The translations under genes were made by a program, and so were the position numbers. Shown here in pieces: positions 1 to 8,309 of a DNA stretch of 21,920 nt (within the stretch, counting starts at the first letter, position 1; each line of letters begins with the position of its first letter). The notes beneath the pieces are model-generated. The model did not search any database. It was not told the origin of the DNA and saw only the letters and a list, made by a program, of their open reading frames with translations. Source of the stretch: a virus. The stretch covers positions 1 through 21,920 of the IMG/VR virus record IMGVR_UViG_3300010883_000571; one strand, given 5' to 3'.

Positions 1-3000
1 CAGCCTTAATATCTAAACCAATAATAAACGCATCAAAAGCAGATGACGCAGTGGTGCATATAAATCCAAGCGTATCCACGCCACTAGCCGTTACGGTTGC
101 CGCAGTTCCTCCGGGCCATATTACGGTATCAGTATAAGTAATAGAATGAGTCCCGCCCCATGCAAATCTAATTACGATTTTCTGACCAACTACAGCATTT
201 TGTATATCTAAACCTGTGATAGCGCCCGTCGTAGCTACAGTAAAATAGTTACCCAAATTGGCATTAATTACAACAGGACCAGACTGACTAGTAAGGGCTG
301 TGTTAGTCATGTCCGGCTGCTGAACAAGATTCTTGGCGGTTACAATACTTTCACCACTATTGGTTGTAACAAACTTCATGTAAGAGTTACTGCCCTGAAG
401 GATGTTAAGAGCGTCTGCTAGATTGTCTGTTAACTCAAGCTTGTTGTTTCCTGTAGTACCATTAAAGTCAATCGTAGAGGCGTCTATAGTAATTTCATCA
501 ACAGTTAATGTAGTGAGAGTTCCCAGTGAAGTGATTTGAGTCTGGGCGGCGTCTACGCTTAAACTATGGGCTATACCTTCTCCACTAGTAGCACCTGTTG
601 AAGTAATACCAGTGCCGCCAGTAACGGTGCCTACATAGTTACCAGCTGTATTGGTCCCAAGAGTAATGGTGCTAACACTTCCAACGGGGAGTGTTCCTGT
701 GACATCTGTGCTTAAATCAATTTGTGCCAATGTAAGCGTATGTCCTTTTGTTCCACCTGCACTGATATAATCATATGAACCAGCTATAGTTGCCGTAGGT
801 GAATTATCTGTTCCCGTGGCGTCAACGCCCAAACTGGTTCTTGCGGTCGCCCCGCTTTCTGCTACCCATCCACCAGCACTACCTACTATAAAATTACTGT
901 CTGAACTACTTAAGGCAGCTAGTGCAGTAAGGTCTGCATCATAAGCTTGGGTATTGGTTCCAATTAAAAGACTAAGGGATGTCGGGGTAACATTTGAATT
1001 TAACAATGTGGATATGCTAGTTAAACCAGTACCGCCGCTCGTTACGTTTAAAGTGCCTGTTGATGAGCTAAAAGCAGCCAAAGCAACGGGGTCGGTAGTT
1101 CCGTCGCCTACAATTATCTCTCCGTCTGCTAACTCAGCCATCGCAACAACTGCACCTGTTCCATTACCTAATAACACACCGCCATCGGTAAGAGTGGTAG
1201 CTCCAGTTCCACCGCGAGCCACTGATAAAGTTCCAGTTGTTCCACCCACTATTGGTAGTCCAGTCGCGTCATCTAAAGCGAATGCTGGGGTAGTATCGCT
1301 TGCACCCAAAGTGACTTCAACCCCTCCATAGCTCACAGAGTCTGAGGCTAATTTTGCAATAGGTATCTCATCGTCATCAATTGCAAAATTAACATAGTCT
1401 AGATAATAACTACCCTCTTGACCGTCTAACAGGTCAGCATTTAAATTTGCGACTAAGGTGGTTGACGTTACTGTTAATGGAGAGGTTCCTGTGACAACAT
1501 CTGAAACAAGGGTGTTGGCTGTTAACGAGAAGGTGCCAATATCTATATTTGACGCGGCACCTTGAACGATTGCTAGGTTTTGGGCTGCCGATGTGGTTAG
1601 TGTGCCGCTAGAAATGTCGAGGGTGTTAGCGGTGACTATATTACCAAATCCAGTAGCAATAGAGCCAGCGGCTAAAGCCCCAACGGTCGTTATAGATCCC
1701 TGCCCAACATAAGTAGGGGATATGGTTATAGCGTCTGCACTAACATCAATCTTGTCACTAGTCCCTACCGCATTAATAGTGTTCCCACTCTTTGTGAGAC
1801 CGCTACCAGCGGTGATTTGACCCGCTCCTGAGAATTGGGTGAATACTAAGGCGGTAGTACCTACTGTAATGGGGTCATTAGTAGTCAACACAAAACCAGC
1901 ATCGCCATTGGCAGTACCTTCTTCTATGAATGTAAACACTCCTGCCGTAACTTCGGAATCTGCGTCAAAGTCGGTAGCTCTCGTCGGAGCACCCGAAGCA
2001 TTAACTGTATAAATACCATTTTCAGCACCATCAACTTGGTCTTTAATTAAAATTCTTTCATTTGTAACTAATGTTACGCCATCAATAACATCTCCATTTT
2101 TAAAGCTAGAAAGAAGGGTTCCTGCCGCAGTAGTTGCTGCTACGCAAGAATCCTTTATATCCAAGCCGCTCTTGATCGCGTCTACATAAGACTTGGTCGC
2201 TGCATCTTGTGCAGCGGTAGGGTCTGTCAGGCTTGTAATCTTATTACTGTTTAAGGACACGTCTCCAGTAGGAGCAGTAATACTATTCAAGACAGGAAGA
2301 TAAGAAGCCCCTATTGCAGTAGCGTTCCATGTGCCGCCAGTTACGGTTCCGAGCGTGTTAACATTTGTTGTTCCTGCCCATGTAGAAAGGGCTGTGTTTT
2401 CTACGCTATCAAGTGAAAGATCAATTTTTACTTCGCTGTAGCTTCTACCTTCTAGCCCAGTAGCGGTGAGCTTAGCGTAATCATTACCCGCGGCATCTGC
2501 ATCATCTATTTTCACCGCATTCGTGTCAGCAATACCAAACGTTAGGGCTGCTTGTTTAGCGTTCCATGTAGCTGCCGAAGCTATGTTACCATCAGGTAAA
2601 CTTCCCGAAACATCTGTCGTTAAGTCAATTTGTGCCAATGTAAGCGTATGCCCCTTTGTTCCGCCTGCACTGATATAGTCATATGAACCAGCTATAGTTG
2701 TTGTAGGTGAATTATCTGTTCCCGTGGCGTCAACGCCCAAACTGGTTCTTGCGGTCGCCCCGCTTTCTGCTACCCATCCACCAGCACTACCTACTATAAA
2801 ATTACTGTCCGTACTAGCCAGCCCAGCAATCGCAGCAAGATCAGCGTCATAAGCCTGCACATCTGTACCTATCTCAAGATTAACAGTAGCTTTGAATGCC
2901 GCTTCATCTGCGTCATCCAGTATACTTCTACCAAAGGTAGTGATTGAGGTTTCCGCAAAAGTATCAGCAGCAGTAGTGTAAATCATCATGTCGGCAGCAG

Positions 3001-6000
3001 TAGTAATAGTACCAATATTACCAATAGTGGTTACTTGAGCGGCAGTCCAAGTGGCAAGAGTGTCTAGCTGAGCATCCCAAGCCTGAACATTGGCTCCAAC
3101 TACAAGGCTAAGGGATGTGGGAGTGACATTTGAATTTAACAATGTGGATATGCTAGTTAAGCCAGTACCACCATCACCCTCGTCAAGAGTTCCAGTTATG
3201 GAAGAAGCACCAAGATCCACCGCTAGCTCAGTAGACTCTATAACTATACCGCCATTAGACTTGAGATCCGTACTAAATGCTGTGCCAGTTAGATCTAGAC
3301 CGTCTCCCGCTGTATATGTTGTACCAGCGTCGGTCCAAGGTACATTAACAACAGCCTGATCGTTACTATTGAACTGAACCCCATAAGTTCTACCCGCCGT
3401 AGCACTTACCGCGTTTGCTGCAATGCTTTGCTCTGTGTCGTCCTCTAGCTTCATCAAGCCCAATGCTGAACTAGTTGCGGCATCATAAGTTGTGTTGGCG
3501 GCGGCTATGGTAATAGTATCGGTAGCAGCGTTCGTAGTAATAGTAACGTTTAAACCATTAACAAGCGTAAGAGTGTCGGTTGCAGACTCAGCAACAACGT
3601 TATCTTGACCAGAAACAGAGATCGTCTCAAAACTATTCGACGCGACTCCACCACTCACTGTTTGCCAGCTACAGGTTCCATCGCCATCTGCCCTTAAGTA
3701 CTTAGTTGCAGCTTCGTTACCATTGGTAGTGGATTTTACTTCAGTGCCCTCTATATCAATGTAGGTTCCATCAATTGCGGTTCCCTGCCACACGCCAGTG
3801 GTAATGGTGCTAAGCGTGGTAATATTTGTTGTACCAGCCCATGTTGATAAAGCTGTATTCTCTACGCTACCGAGAGATAAATCGGTTTTAACTTCTGTAT
3901 AGGTTTGGCCTTCAATACCAGTGGCTGTAAATTTAGCATAGTCATTATCCGCAACGCTAGCGTCGTCCACTTTCAGGGCGTTTGTATTTGCGATACCAAA
4001 CGTAAGAGCGTCTTGCTTAGCGTCCCATGTGGAAGCAGAGGATATATATGAATCTCCAATAGCTATTCCATTCCATGTGCCAGCGGTAATGATGCCTAAC
4101 GTATTAATGTTTGTTGTACCAACCCATGTAGAAAGAGCCGTATTTTCTACACTATCGAGTGTAAGATCAATTTTTACCTCATTGTAACTTTTACCCTCTA
4201 ATCCAGTAGCAGTGATCTTAGCATAATCATTATCCGCAGCATCTGCGTCATCTATTTTCACTGCGTTAGTGTCAGCAATACCAAACGTTAAAGCTGCCTG
4301 TTTAGCGTTCCACGTTGAGGCTGAAGCTATATCACCATCAGCTAACGTCCCCGTTATATAGCTAGCACCTAAATCCACGGCTAACTCGGTGCCCTCTATG
4401 ACAATACCGCCATTAGATTTAAGGTCTGTAGAGAATGTGGTTCCGACTAGATCAAGGCCGTCTCCGGCTGTATATGTTGTGTTGGCCGCAGAACCGTTCC
4501 AGCTCAACGTGCCACCGTCGTTGTATAGCGTATTCGTGGTTACGGTAGGAGTATTGTTTGCAAGAACAATGCCAGAGGCTCCAACGTCAACACCGCTAGT
4601 TCTTACCCATGAATCAAACTGGTTAAAAACCCCATCTTTAACTCCTGTAAAACTCTTGGAACTATCTAGTATTATAGCTTTAGAAGCATCTGCCGTTCCA
4701 GCTACACCAACATTGACTTGGCCAGAAGCGTAGGTAGCAATATTCGTATTGCTAGTAATATTCGTCAGGTTGGTAGCAATGTCTGCTTCGTTCGCAATAG
4801 CCTGACCGGAAGCGTAGTTAGCAATCCCCGACGTAGCTACGATATCGCCCTCATTGGCTATAGCTTGACCAGAGGCGTAAATCACTCTGCTAGTATTAGT
4901 CGCTATATTCGTGACATTGGTAGCAATGTTTGTGACATTAGTAGCAATAGCCGCTTCATTTTCTATCGCTTGGCCGGAAGCATAGGCTGCCACACCAGAT
5001 ACATATAGATCGTCGTGAGCATGACCAGAAGCGTAGTGAGCTATACCAGAAACGGCTACTATGTCACTTTCATTGGCTATTGCTTGCCCTGAAGCATAAG
5101 TAACCCTAGATGTATTCGTTGCTATGTTCGTGACATTAGTTGCTATATCGGCTTCATTTGCGATAGCTTGGCCGGAAGCGTACGTTACTCTTGCTGTATT
5201 TGTCGAAATGTTAGTAACGTTAGTGGAAATATTAGATACGTTTGTGGATATGTTGGTCGTGTTTGTCGCTATGTTAGCCTTGTTGGTAATAGCTTGACCC
5301 GAGGCGTAATTAGCGATACCAGAGGCGTAGTCAAAGTCTGACTGGCTAATACCACCACCGCCAGCCGAAGCCTCCCAATTAGGAACATTCCCGTTCATTG
5401 TCAAAACGTAGTTGTTCGTACCCTTAGCGAGTCTTGTAAAGCTTGTTCCGTCATGGTAGAGAATGTCGCCTTCGACATCTGAGCCAAAAGCAATATTCGC
5501 TGTATTTCCAGAAGCGTACGTAGCAATACCAGAAACGTAAGTATCGTCGTAACTACTACCACCACCCCCTACGGTAGAGCCATTAAAATAAAGTGTTCCG
5601 CCAATATTATACAGGGCATTTCCTGTTGTGGCGGGCTGCTGGGATGAAACAATGATCCCCTGTCGAAAATTCCCGCTACCAAACACATCTAGAGCATACT
5701 CAGGATCTTGAGACGTGGAACCAACCGATAGTTTAGCACCGTGACCGCCTATCCTAGCGTATCCACTAGCATTAACCTCTATAACGGGTAATCCAGAAAT
5801 ATCAGCAACACTGAATAGAGTTCCGCTAGAAAGATTATCCGATATTGTTAATAATGCCCCCTCAGAGCCTTGAAACGTTAAAGATGTTCCAGACGGATGG
5901 GCCCCGCTATAGTTGGATATAGTATTTAGTTCTACCGGAGTGTCATTAACACCAGAACCACGAAAGAGTATTTGAGGCTCTCCACTTCCGGGCGTTATAA

Positions 6001-6016
6001 GTATGTCTTGTGTCAT
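1..6016 (-). CDS. Giant repeat-rich phage fibre/adhesin (C-terminus off the left edge)
   Basis: An open frame of 2005 complete codons runs from ATG at 6016 to the window edge without a stop. A GGAG site lies 6 nt before the ATG. The protein is poor in charged residues and Cys and rich in Gly, Thr, Ala and Ser. From the N-terminus I see a short fibre head (GSGEPQILFRGSG); tandem YASGQAIANEADIATN-type repeats (DNA 4718-5330); repeated modules with STWNAKQAALTFGIADTNA; two GGTGLTSISTLLNSNVTPTSLSL motifs common in phage tail fibres; and a module with TDPTAAQDAATKSYVDA and NERILIKDQVDGAENGIYTV, also widespread in phage fibres. The last visible stretch (GQKIVIRFAWGGTHSITYTD) resembles the extreme C-terminus of such fibres, so probably few residues are missing. 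It likely forms a long trimeric fibre for host attachment. It is the last gene seen in the post-capsid unit, 14 nt after the LamG gene. The fibre role is inferred from composition and motifs. Confidence 0.85.
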   Translation of the reverse strand, partial: MTQDILITPGSGEPQILFRGSGVNDTPVELNTISNYSGAHPSGTSLTFQGSEGALLTISDNLSSGTLFSVADISGLPVIEVNASGYARIGGHGAKLSVGSTSQDPEYALDVFGSGNFRQGIIVSSQQPATTGNALYNIGGTLYFNGSTVGGGGSSYDDTYVSGIATYASGNTANIAFGSDVEGDILYHDGTSFTRLAKGTNNYVLTMNGNVPNWEASAGGGGISQSDFDYASGIANYASGQAITNKANIATNTTNISTNVSNISTNVTNISTNTARVTYASGQAIANEADIATNVTNIATNTSRVTYASGQAIANESDIVAVSGIAHYASGHAHDDLYVSGVAAYASGQAIENEAAIATNVTNIATNVTNIATNTSRVIYASGQAIANEGDIVATSGIANYASGQAIANEADIATNLTNITSNTNIATYASGQVNVGVAGTADASKAIILDSSKSFTGVKDGVFNQFDSWVRTSGVDVGASGIVLANNTPTVTTNTLYNDGGTLSWNGSAANTTYTAGDGLDLVGTTFSTDLKSNGGIVIEGTELAVDLGASYITGTLADGDIASASTWNAKQAALTFGIADTNAVKIDDADAADNDYAKITATGLEGKSYNEVKIDLTLDSVENTALSTWVGTTNINTLGIITAGTWNGIAIGDSYISSASTWDAKQDALTFGIANTNALKVDDASVADNDYAKFTATGIEGQTYTEVKTDLSLGSVENTALSTWAGTTNITTLSTITTGVWQGTAIDGTYIDIEGTEVKSTTNGNEAATKYLRADGDGTCSWQTVSGGVASNSFETISVSGQDNVVAESATDTLTLVNGLNVTITTNAATDTITIAAANTTYDAATSSALGLMKLEDDTEQSIAANAVSATAGRTYGVQFNSNDQAVVNVPWTDAGTTYTAGDGLDLTGTAFSTDLKSNGGIVIESTELAVDLGASSITGTLDEGDGGTGLTSISTLLNSNVTPTSLSLVVGANVQAWDAQLDTLATWTAAQVTTIGNIGTITTAADMMIYTTAADTFAETSITTFGRSILDDADEAAFKATVNLEIGTDVQAYDADLAAIAGLASTDSNFIVGSAGGWVAESGATARTSLGVDATGTDNSPTTTIAGSYDYISAGGTKGHTLTLAQIDLTTDVSGSLPDGNIASAATWNAKQAALTFGIADTNAVKIDDADAAGNDYAKLTATGLEGRSYSEVKIDLSLDSVENTALSTWAGTTNVNTLGTVTGGTWNATAIGASYLPVLNSITAPTGDVSLNSNKITSLTDPTAAQDAATKSYVDAIKSGLDIKDSCVAATTAAGTLLSSFKNGDVIDGVTLVTNERILIKDQVDGAENGIYTVNASGAPTRATDFDADSEVTAGVFTFIEEGTANGDAGFVLTTNDPITVGTTALVFTQFSGAGQITAGSGLTKSGNTINAVGTSDKIDVSADAITISPTYVGQGSITTVGALAAGSIATGFGNIVTANTLDISSGTLTTSAAQNLAIVQGAASNIDIGTFSLTANTLVSDVVTGTSPLTVTSTTLVANLNADLLDGQEGSYYLDYVNFAIDDDEIPIAKLASDSVSYGGVEVTLGASDTTPAFALDDATGLPIVGGTTGTLSVARGGTGATTLTDGGVLLGNGTGAVVAMAELADGEIIVGDGTTDPVALAAFSSSTGTLNVTSGGTGLTSISTLLNSNVTPTSLSLLIGTNTQAYDADLTALAALSSSDSNFIVGSAGGWVAESGATARTSLGVDATGTDNSPTATIAGSYDYISAGGTKGHTLTLAQIDLSTDVTGTLPVGSVSTITLGTNTAGNYVGTVTGGTGITSTGATSGEGIAHSLSVDAAQTQITSLGTLTTLTVDEITIDASTIDFNGTTGNNKLELTDNLADALNILQGSNSYMKFVTTNSGESIVTAKNLVQQPDMTNTALTSQSGPVVINANLGNYFTVATTGAITGLDIQNAVVGQKIVIRFAWGGTHSITYTDTVIWPGGTAATVTASGVDTLGFICTTASSAFDAFIIGLDIKA
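717..2809. repeat. In-frame direct repeat of about 185 bp (717-901 and 2625-2809)
   Basis: Positions 717-901 and 2625-2809 are almost identical, with only a handful of substitutions. The offset is 1908 bp, a multiple of three, so the duplication keeps the fibre frame. Both copies encode the same module (AQIDLTTDV side, YDYISAGGTKGHTLTL, TARTSLGVDATGTDNSPT, DSNFIVGSAGGWVAESGA). The coordinates given span both copies. Such close DNA identity inside an otherwise diverged repeat protein suggests recent duplication or gene conversion. Confidence 0.85.
961..3171. repeat. Second in-frame direct repeat (961-1035 and 3097-3171)
   Basis: About 75 bp encoding the GGTGLTSISTLLNSNVTPTS motif occur at 961-1035 and again at 3097-3171. 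The central stretch of over 30 bp is identical. The offset is 2136 bp, again a multiple of three. It differs from the 1908-bp offset of the neighbouring 185-bp repeat, so the two pairs arose by separate events or by later insertion between them. Confidence 0.8.
2328..4347. repeat. Three copies of a ~270-bp fibre module (2328-2600, 3787-4044, 4072-4347)
   Basis: The translated module has the order NTALSTW(A/V)GTTN, then G(T/V)W(N/Q), and is flanked by TWNAKQAALTFGIADTNAVKIDDADAA and a YAK(I/L/F)TATG(L/I)EG segment. It is present three times in the giant fibre gene. The copies at 2328 and 4072 are closest to each other. The middle copy (3787-4044) is more diverged in DNA and protein, so the order is not a simple recent tandem duplication. 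Confidence 0.75.
4718..5330. repeat. Tandem YASGQAIANEADIATN repeats within the fibre gene
   Basis: On the minus strand the translation is a series of units with YASGQAI, then (A/E/T)N(E/K)A(D/A/N)I, then runs of ATNVTNIATNTSR or STNVSNI. The TN(V/T)(T/S)NI spacing places aliphatic residues every seven positions, as expected for a trimeric coiled coil. Units vary in the number of TN-heptads. The DNA repeats are imperfect, with synonymous changes, so the array is old enough to have diverged. Confidence 0.75.
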
Positions 6017-6030
6017 TTATTTCTCCAGTT

Positions 6031-6765
6031 TTATAGTCCAAATCTTGTTTTGATTGCTGAATAATTTGCGTACATCTCTTTGGATGATAATACTCTATCA
6101 TATACATGACAACACGCTATGTCCCCAGAAAAAGGAGCCACTGCACCAGATCTAGCACCGATGTAAAGGCCGTGATTGCCTAAATTGTTTGTATTGTCGT
6201 CGTCCCAGTTGACGCTGTGGGGCTGGCTGGGTGTTTGTTTTATACTATTTACATACATCTGACATCTTTGAGATTTGGTCTCATTTCCGTCATATACAAT
6301 AGATAAATATGTCCAAGCATTTCCGCTCAATATATCGTTATTAAAAGTTCTAATATTTCTACCAACATCCCCCTTTCGTCCGACCATGATGGACGAAGAA
6401 TATCCAAATAGCGAGTCGTAATAACTCACAAAGAAACCATCATCAAATGAATTGTAATTTGTAGAGAACTCCAGCAACATCTGGGTAGAGGCGGAAGATC
6501 CAGCTTTTAGCATCATGCATGCTGTCATTTGTTTAACGTTAGAAAGATCCACCTTATTGGTTGATATATAATCATCTCCACCATCTAAGGCAAAATACCC
6601 GTAATTGTCTGGAGAAAAACTAACAGAATTAACAAGAGCGGCATCAACCCCAGAAGACAGGCCGGTGATCACAGACCCAGTTCCCGGATAACTGAGGCGA
6701 GAGGCTGCGTCTAGAGCAAATATGAGACCATTAGTGGTGATAGTGGGGTTATAATGGATCGACAT
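6031..6765 (-). CDS. LamG/concanavalin-like lectin-fold virion protein
   Basis: A 244-residue protein. The start was placed at ATG 6765 rather than at an upstream ATG (6801), because GGAGG lies 9 nt before 6765 and the upstream option lies deep in the preceding gene. The N-terminus (NPTITTNGLIFALDAASRLSYPGTG) and the block YFALDGGDDYIST are typical of LamG/laminin_G_3 jelly-roll domains in phage structural proteins. The later blocks WTYLSIVYDG, MYVNSIKQ, LYIGARSG and FSGDIACCHVYDRVLSSKEMYANY complete the fold up to the C-terminus. It contains essentially one lectin-like domain, with no signal peptide or membrane segment. It likely sits on a fibre or capsid and binds host glycans. Its start overlaps the 90-aa gene upstream by 17 nt, and the giant fibre follows. 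Carbohydrate binding is inferred from family. Confidence 0.85.
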   Translation of the reverse strand: MSIHYNPTITTNGLIFALDAASRLSYPGTGSVITGLSSGVDAALVNSVSFSPDNYGYFALDGGDDYISTNKVDLSNVKQMTACMMLKAGSSASTQMLLEFSTNYNSFDDGFFVSYYDSLFGYSSSIMVGRKGDVGRNIRTFNNDILSGNAWTYLSIVYDGNETKSQRCQMYVNSIKQTPSQPHSVNWDDDNTNNLGNHGLYIGARSGAVAPFSGDIACCHVYDRVLSSKEMYANYSAIKTRFGL

Positions 6766-7021
6766 TATGTAATACCTCCGACCAAGCAGCAGTTGAGACA
6801 ATCGCTAAAAACTCATCATAAGAATAGGGCTCGCTTTTACTACCGCACTCAGACAAACATTCGGGCTCTTCTCCGTCGTACTTAATAAACGTTTGAGTGC
6901 CATCCACACTAATTCTCATAGTATATACGGAGGTTTCAAGAACCTGATTAAAAACTAACTTGTCCACATCGGAAACAGATAGTATAATATAATGCCTCTG
7001 GTCAAAATCACTATGACTCAT
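6749..7021 (-). CDS. Unknown 90-aa phage protein
   Basis: No family recognised. The protein starts MSHSDFDQRHYIILSVSDVDK and is mildly acidic, with two Cys in ECLSECGSK (about residues 54-62). It has no membrane segment or signal peptide. Alternating hydrophobic residues (YIILSVSDVDKLVF, VYTMRISVDG) suggest a small beta-rich domain. It overlaps the 282-aa fibre-like gene by 11 nt and the LamG gene by 17 nt, so it is probably translationally coupled to both. Its place between two virion surface genes suggests a structural, assembly or chaperone role. That is context only. Confidence 0.7.
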   Translation of the reverse strand: MSHSDFDQRHYIILSVSDVDKLVFNQVLETSVYTMRISVDGTQTFIKYDGEEPECLSECGSKSEPYSYDEFLAIVSTAAWSEVLHNVDPL

Positions 7022-7859
7022 TCCACTCGACCTCCAGTTTATCTACGTCTTTTCTTTCTGCAAAGATAGTATAGTGAGCCATTATCTCTCTATCGCTCTG
7101 TATGACTATCTGATTATCATTATGTGACTCAATATATAGGTTGGGCTGAGGATGATCCTGTGGCGTTAGGCTAACGGTTATACTTTGTTTATCTATTAAG
7201 TCAGGCCAATAATCAGGGAGATCGATAATATTTCCGCTGGTTATGCCACGGACATATATTCCATTTTCCGGACCTTCTAAAGACCCATACTGTAATTTCA
7301 TTCCGGGCTTACTAGGGTGATCAATCAAGAAAGATTTGGTTGTTGCTGTGAAAGCTCCCTCGACATCGAGATTAACAAAATGACCACTACCACCATATAC
7401 GTTGAACTGATGGCCAACTAAAGTCAATCCGCTGCCGGGAGTATAAGCTAGACCAATATTGGTATCACCCCAGTACAACGTGCCACTCGCAGGTCTTAAG
7501 ATATCATTAACGCCACCAAAAGAAACTCCGGAGGAAGCTATCGTATTCGAGTCGGTATTGAGATATACAGCGTTGTTGGCGGGCTGCGTAATAGAGACTA
7601 CACCACTACCCCCAAGACTTATATGACTTCCATTATTGGAACTGCTGAATATTGAGCTTCTAACAAGATTGTTAGAGCCATAGGTACCAAGGCCAACTTC
7701 AAATTTATCATTTTCTTCTATTACATAAAATGTAGTATCACCACTAGCTAGTACAGCGTCAAAGCTCTGGAAACCGTTAACAGTTTCGGTAAGGCTAACA
7801 CCACCAGTTCCAGTGGTTGGGGTTGTCTGTTTAACCCTATCCGCTATTTTAAAGGCCAT
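7011..7859 (-). CDS. Virion fibre-like structural protein, 282 aa
   Basis: The N-terminal ~90 residues (MAFKIADRVKQTT, FDAVLASGDTTFYVIEENDKFEVGLGTY, LVRSS) look like the virion-attachment head seen at the start of many phage fibre proteins. A Gly/Ser-rich centre follows (SGVSFGGVNDILRPASGTLYWGD). The C-terminal ~100 residues carry FLIDHPSKPGMKLQYGSLEGPENGIYVRG and IDLPDYWPDLI, a domain recurring in viral and bacterial surface proteins. An AGGA site lies 8 nt before the ATG. The gene belongs to the post-capsid unit and overlaps the next gene by 11 nt. It is short for a fibre, so it could be a fibre adaptor or a capsid-attached fibre. The surface role is inferred from these family resemblances. 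Confidence 0.75.
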   Translation of the reverse strand: MAFKIADRVKQTTPTTGTGGVSLTETVNGFQSFDAVLASGDTTFYVIEENDKFEVGLGTYGSNNLVRSSIFSSSNNGSHISLGGSGVVSITQPANNAVYLNTDSNTIASSGVSFGGVNDILRPASGTLYWGDTNIGLAYTPGSGLTLVGHQFNVYGGSGHFVNLDVEGAFTATTKSFLIDHPSKPGMKLQYGSLEGPENGIYVRGITSGNIIDLPDYWPDLIDKQSITVSLTPQDHPQPNLYIESHNDNQIVIQSDREIMAHYTIFAERKDVDKLEVEWNES

Positions 7860-7897
7860 TAAAAGATTCCTGTCTTTTTACTAGTTGAGATAGTTAA

Positions 7898-7954
7898 TTA
7901 CCGGCGGAGTTGGCGTGAGTACAGCCCCCATGGCTGTGATAACCCTTTTGGCAT
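7898..7954 (-). CDS. Possible 18-aa micro-ORF with a strong ribosome-binding site
   Basis: AAGGAG (7961-7966) lies 6 nt before ATG at 7954, a textbook initiation site in the 97-nt gap between the 74-aa and 282-aa genes. The frame is short (MPKGLSQPWGLYSRQLRR) and ends at TAA 7898. A second frame starting one base later reads AKRVITAMGAVL, then TPTPPVINYLN, and ends at TAG 7881-7883. It has no start at the SD site, only an internal ATG at 7931. One missing G after the ATG would join the good SD to this more protein-like 24-residue frame. Which frame is used cannot be decided here. Confidence 0.35.
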   Translation of the reverse strand: MPKGLSQPWGLYSRQLRR

Positions 7955-7956
7955 AT

Positions 7957-8181
7957 TTATCTCCTTAAATTATATTCTATGGTTTTGTTGATTTTGACTG
8001 AGTGATCCTGCGTGGTATTAAGATCAATATTAAAGTCCGCTAGACTATTAATCCTAATAGGGGTCTTCATCGTGTCTACATTTAAGGGGAAAATCACAAA
8101 CCTCCCCGGAGTAACTATTACGGACGTTCCTCCCTCCTCGGCAAATGAGGTTTCTGCGAATGAACTGGCACCAAAAGACAT
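7957..8181 (-). CDS. Small phage protein, 74 aa, unknown
   Basis: Start chosen at ATG 8181. CGGAG ends directly before an in-frame ATG at 8187 (no spacing) but 6 nt before 8181, which is ideal. The protein begins MSFGASSFAETSFAEEGG, a low-complexity N-terminus, followed by a beta-strand-like body (VIVTPGRFVIFPLNV) and a basic end (YNLRR). There is no signal peptide or membrane helix. It is the first gene of the post-capsid unit, immediately after the terminator and candidate promoter, and is followed by fibre genes. A minor virion component or assembly factor is possible. I recognise no named family. Confidence 0.7.
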   Translation of the reverse strand: MSFGASSFAETSFAEEGGTSVIVTPGRFVIFPLNVDTMKTPIRINSLADFNIDLNTTQDHSVKINKTIEYNLRR

Positions 8182-8240
8182 ATTCATCTCCGTAAATAGA
8201 AATCACTGTCTAGGATTGATATAAAATCAAAACTACTCAA

Positions 8241-8252
8241 AATATATACACA
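8241..8252 (-). promoter_or_regulatory. Candidate late promoter element for the post-capsid unit
   Basis: On the minus strand this reads TGTGTATATATT, about 60 nt before the 74-aa gene and directly after the capsid-gene terminator. The same 12-mer is found at 20844-20855 ahead of the first leftward gene, and a shorter version (TGTGTATA) at 13637-13644 ahead of the portal gene. No good TTGACA-type -35 accompanies it, as expected for a T4-like late promoter read by a region-2-only sigma. Promoter activity is inferred from position and recurrence. Confidence 0.5.
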
Positions 8253-8255
8253 TTA

Positions 8256-8288
8256 TAAGAAAAAAGCCGCCCCTTTCGGAGCGGCTTT
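8256..8288 (-). terminator. Intrinsic terminator after the major capsid gene
   Basis: The minus-strand RNA forms GCCGCUCC-GAAA-GGGGCGGC, an 8-bp stem (8285-8278 with 8273-8266) closed by a GNRA-type tetraloop and extended by flanking A-U pairs, then UUUUUU-C-UU. One pair is G-U in the leftward RNA but C-A in the rightward RNA, and the U-tract is on the leftward side. The element is therefore tuned for leftward transcription. It lies about 22 nt past the capsid stop. Confidence 0.93.
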
Positions 8289-8309
8289 CGAGTCATAAAG
8301 ATTTCTTTC

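Noticed and set aside
954-5008. Several plus-strand open frames (954-1331, 3090-3359, 4389-4733, 4718-5008)
   Set aside because: They lie antisense to the giant fibre frame, repeat because the fibre DNA repeats, and lack ribosome sites.
4718-5330. Regularly repeated words suggesting a CRISPR array
   Set aside because: The repeats are imperfect, lack constant spacers and encode a coherent heptad protein repeat.
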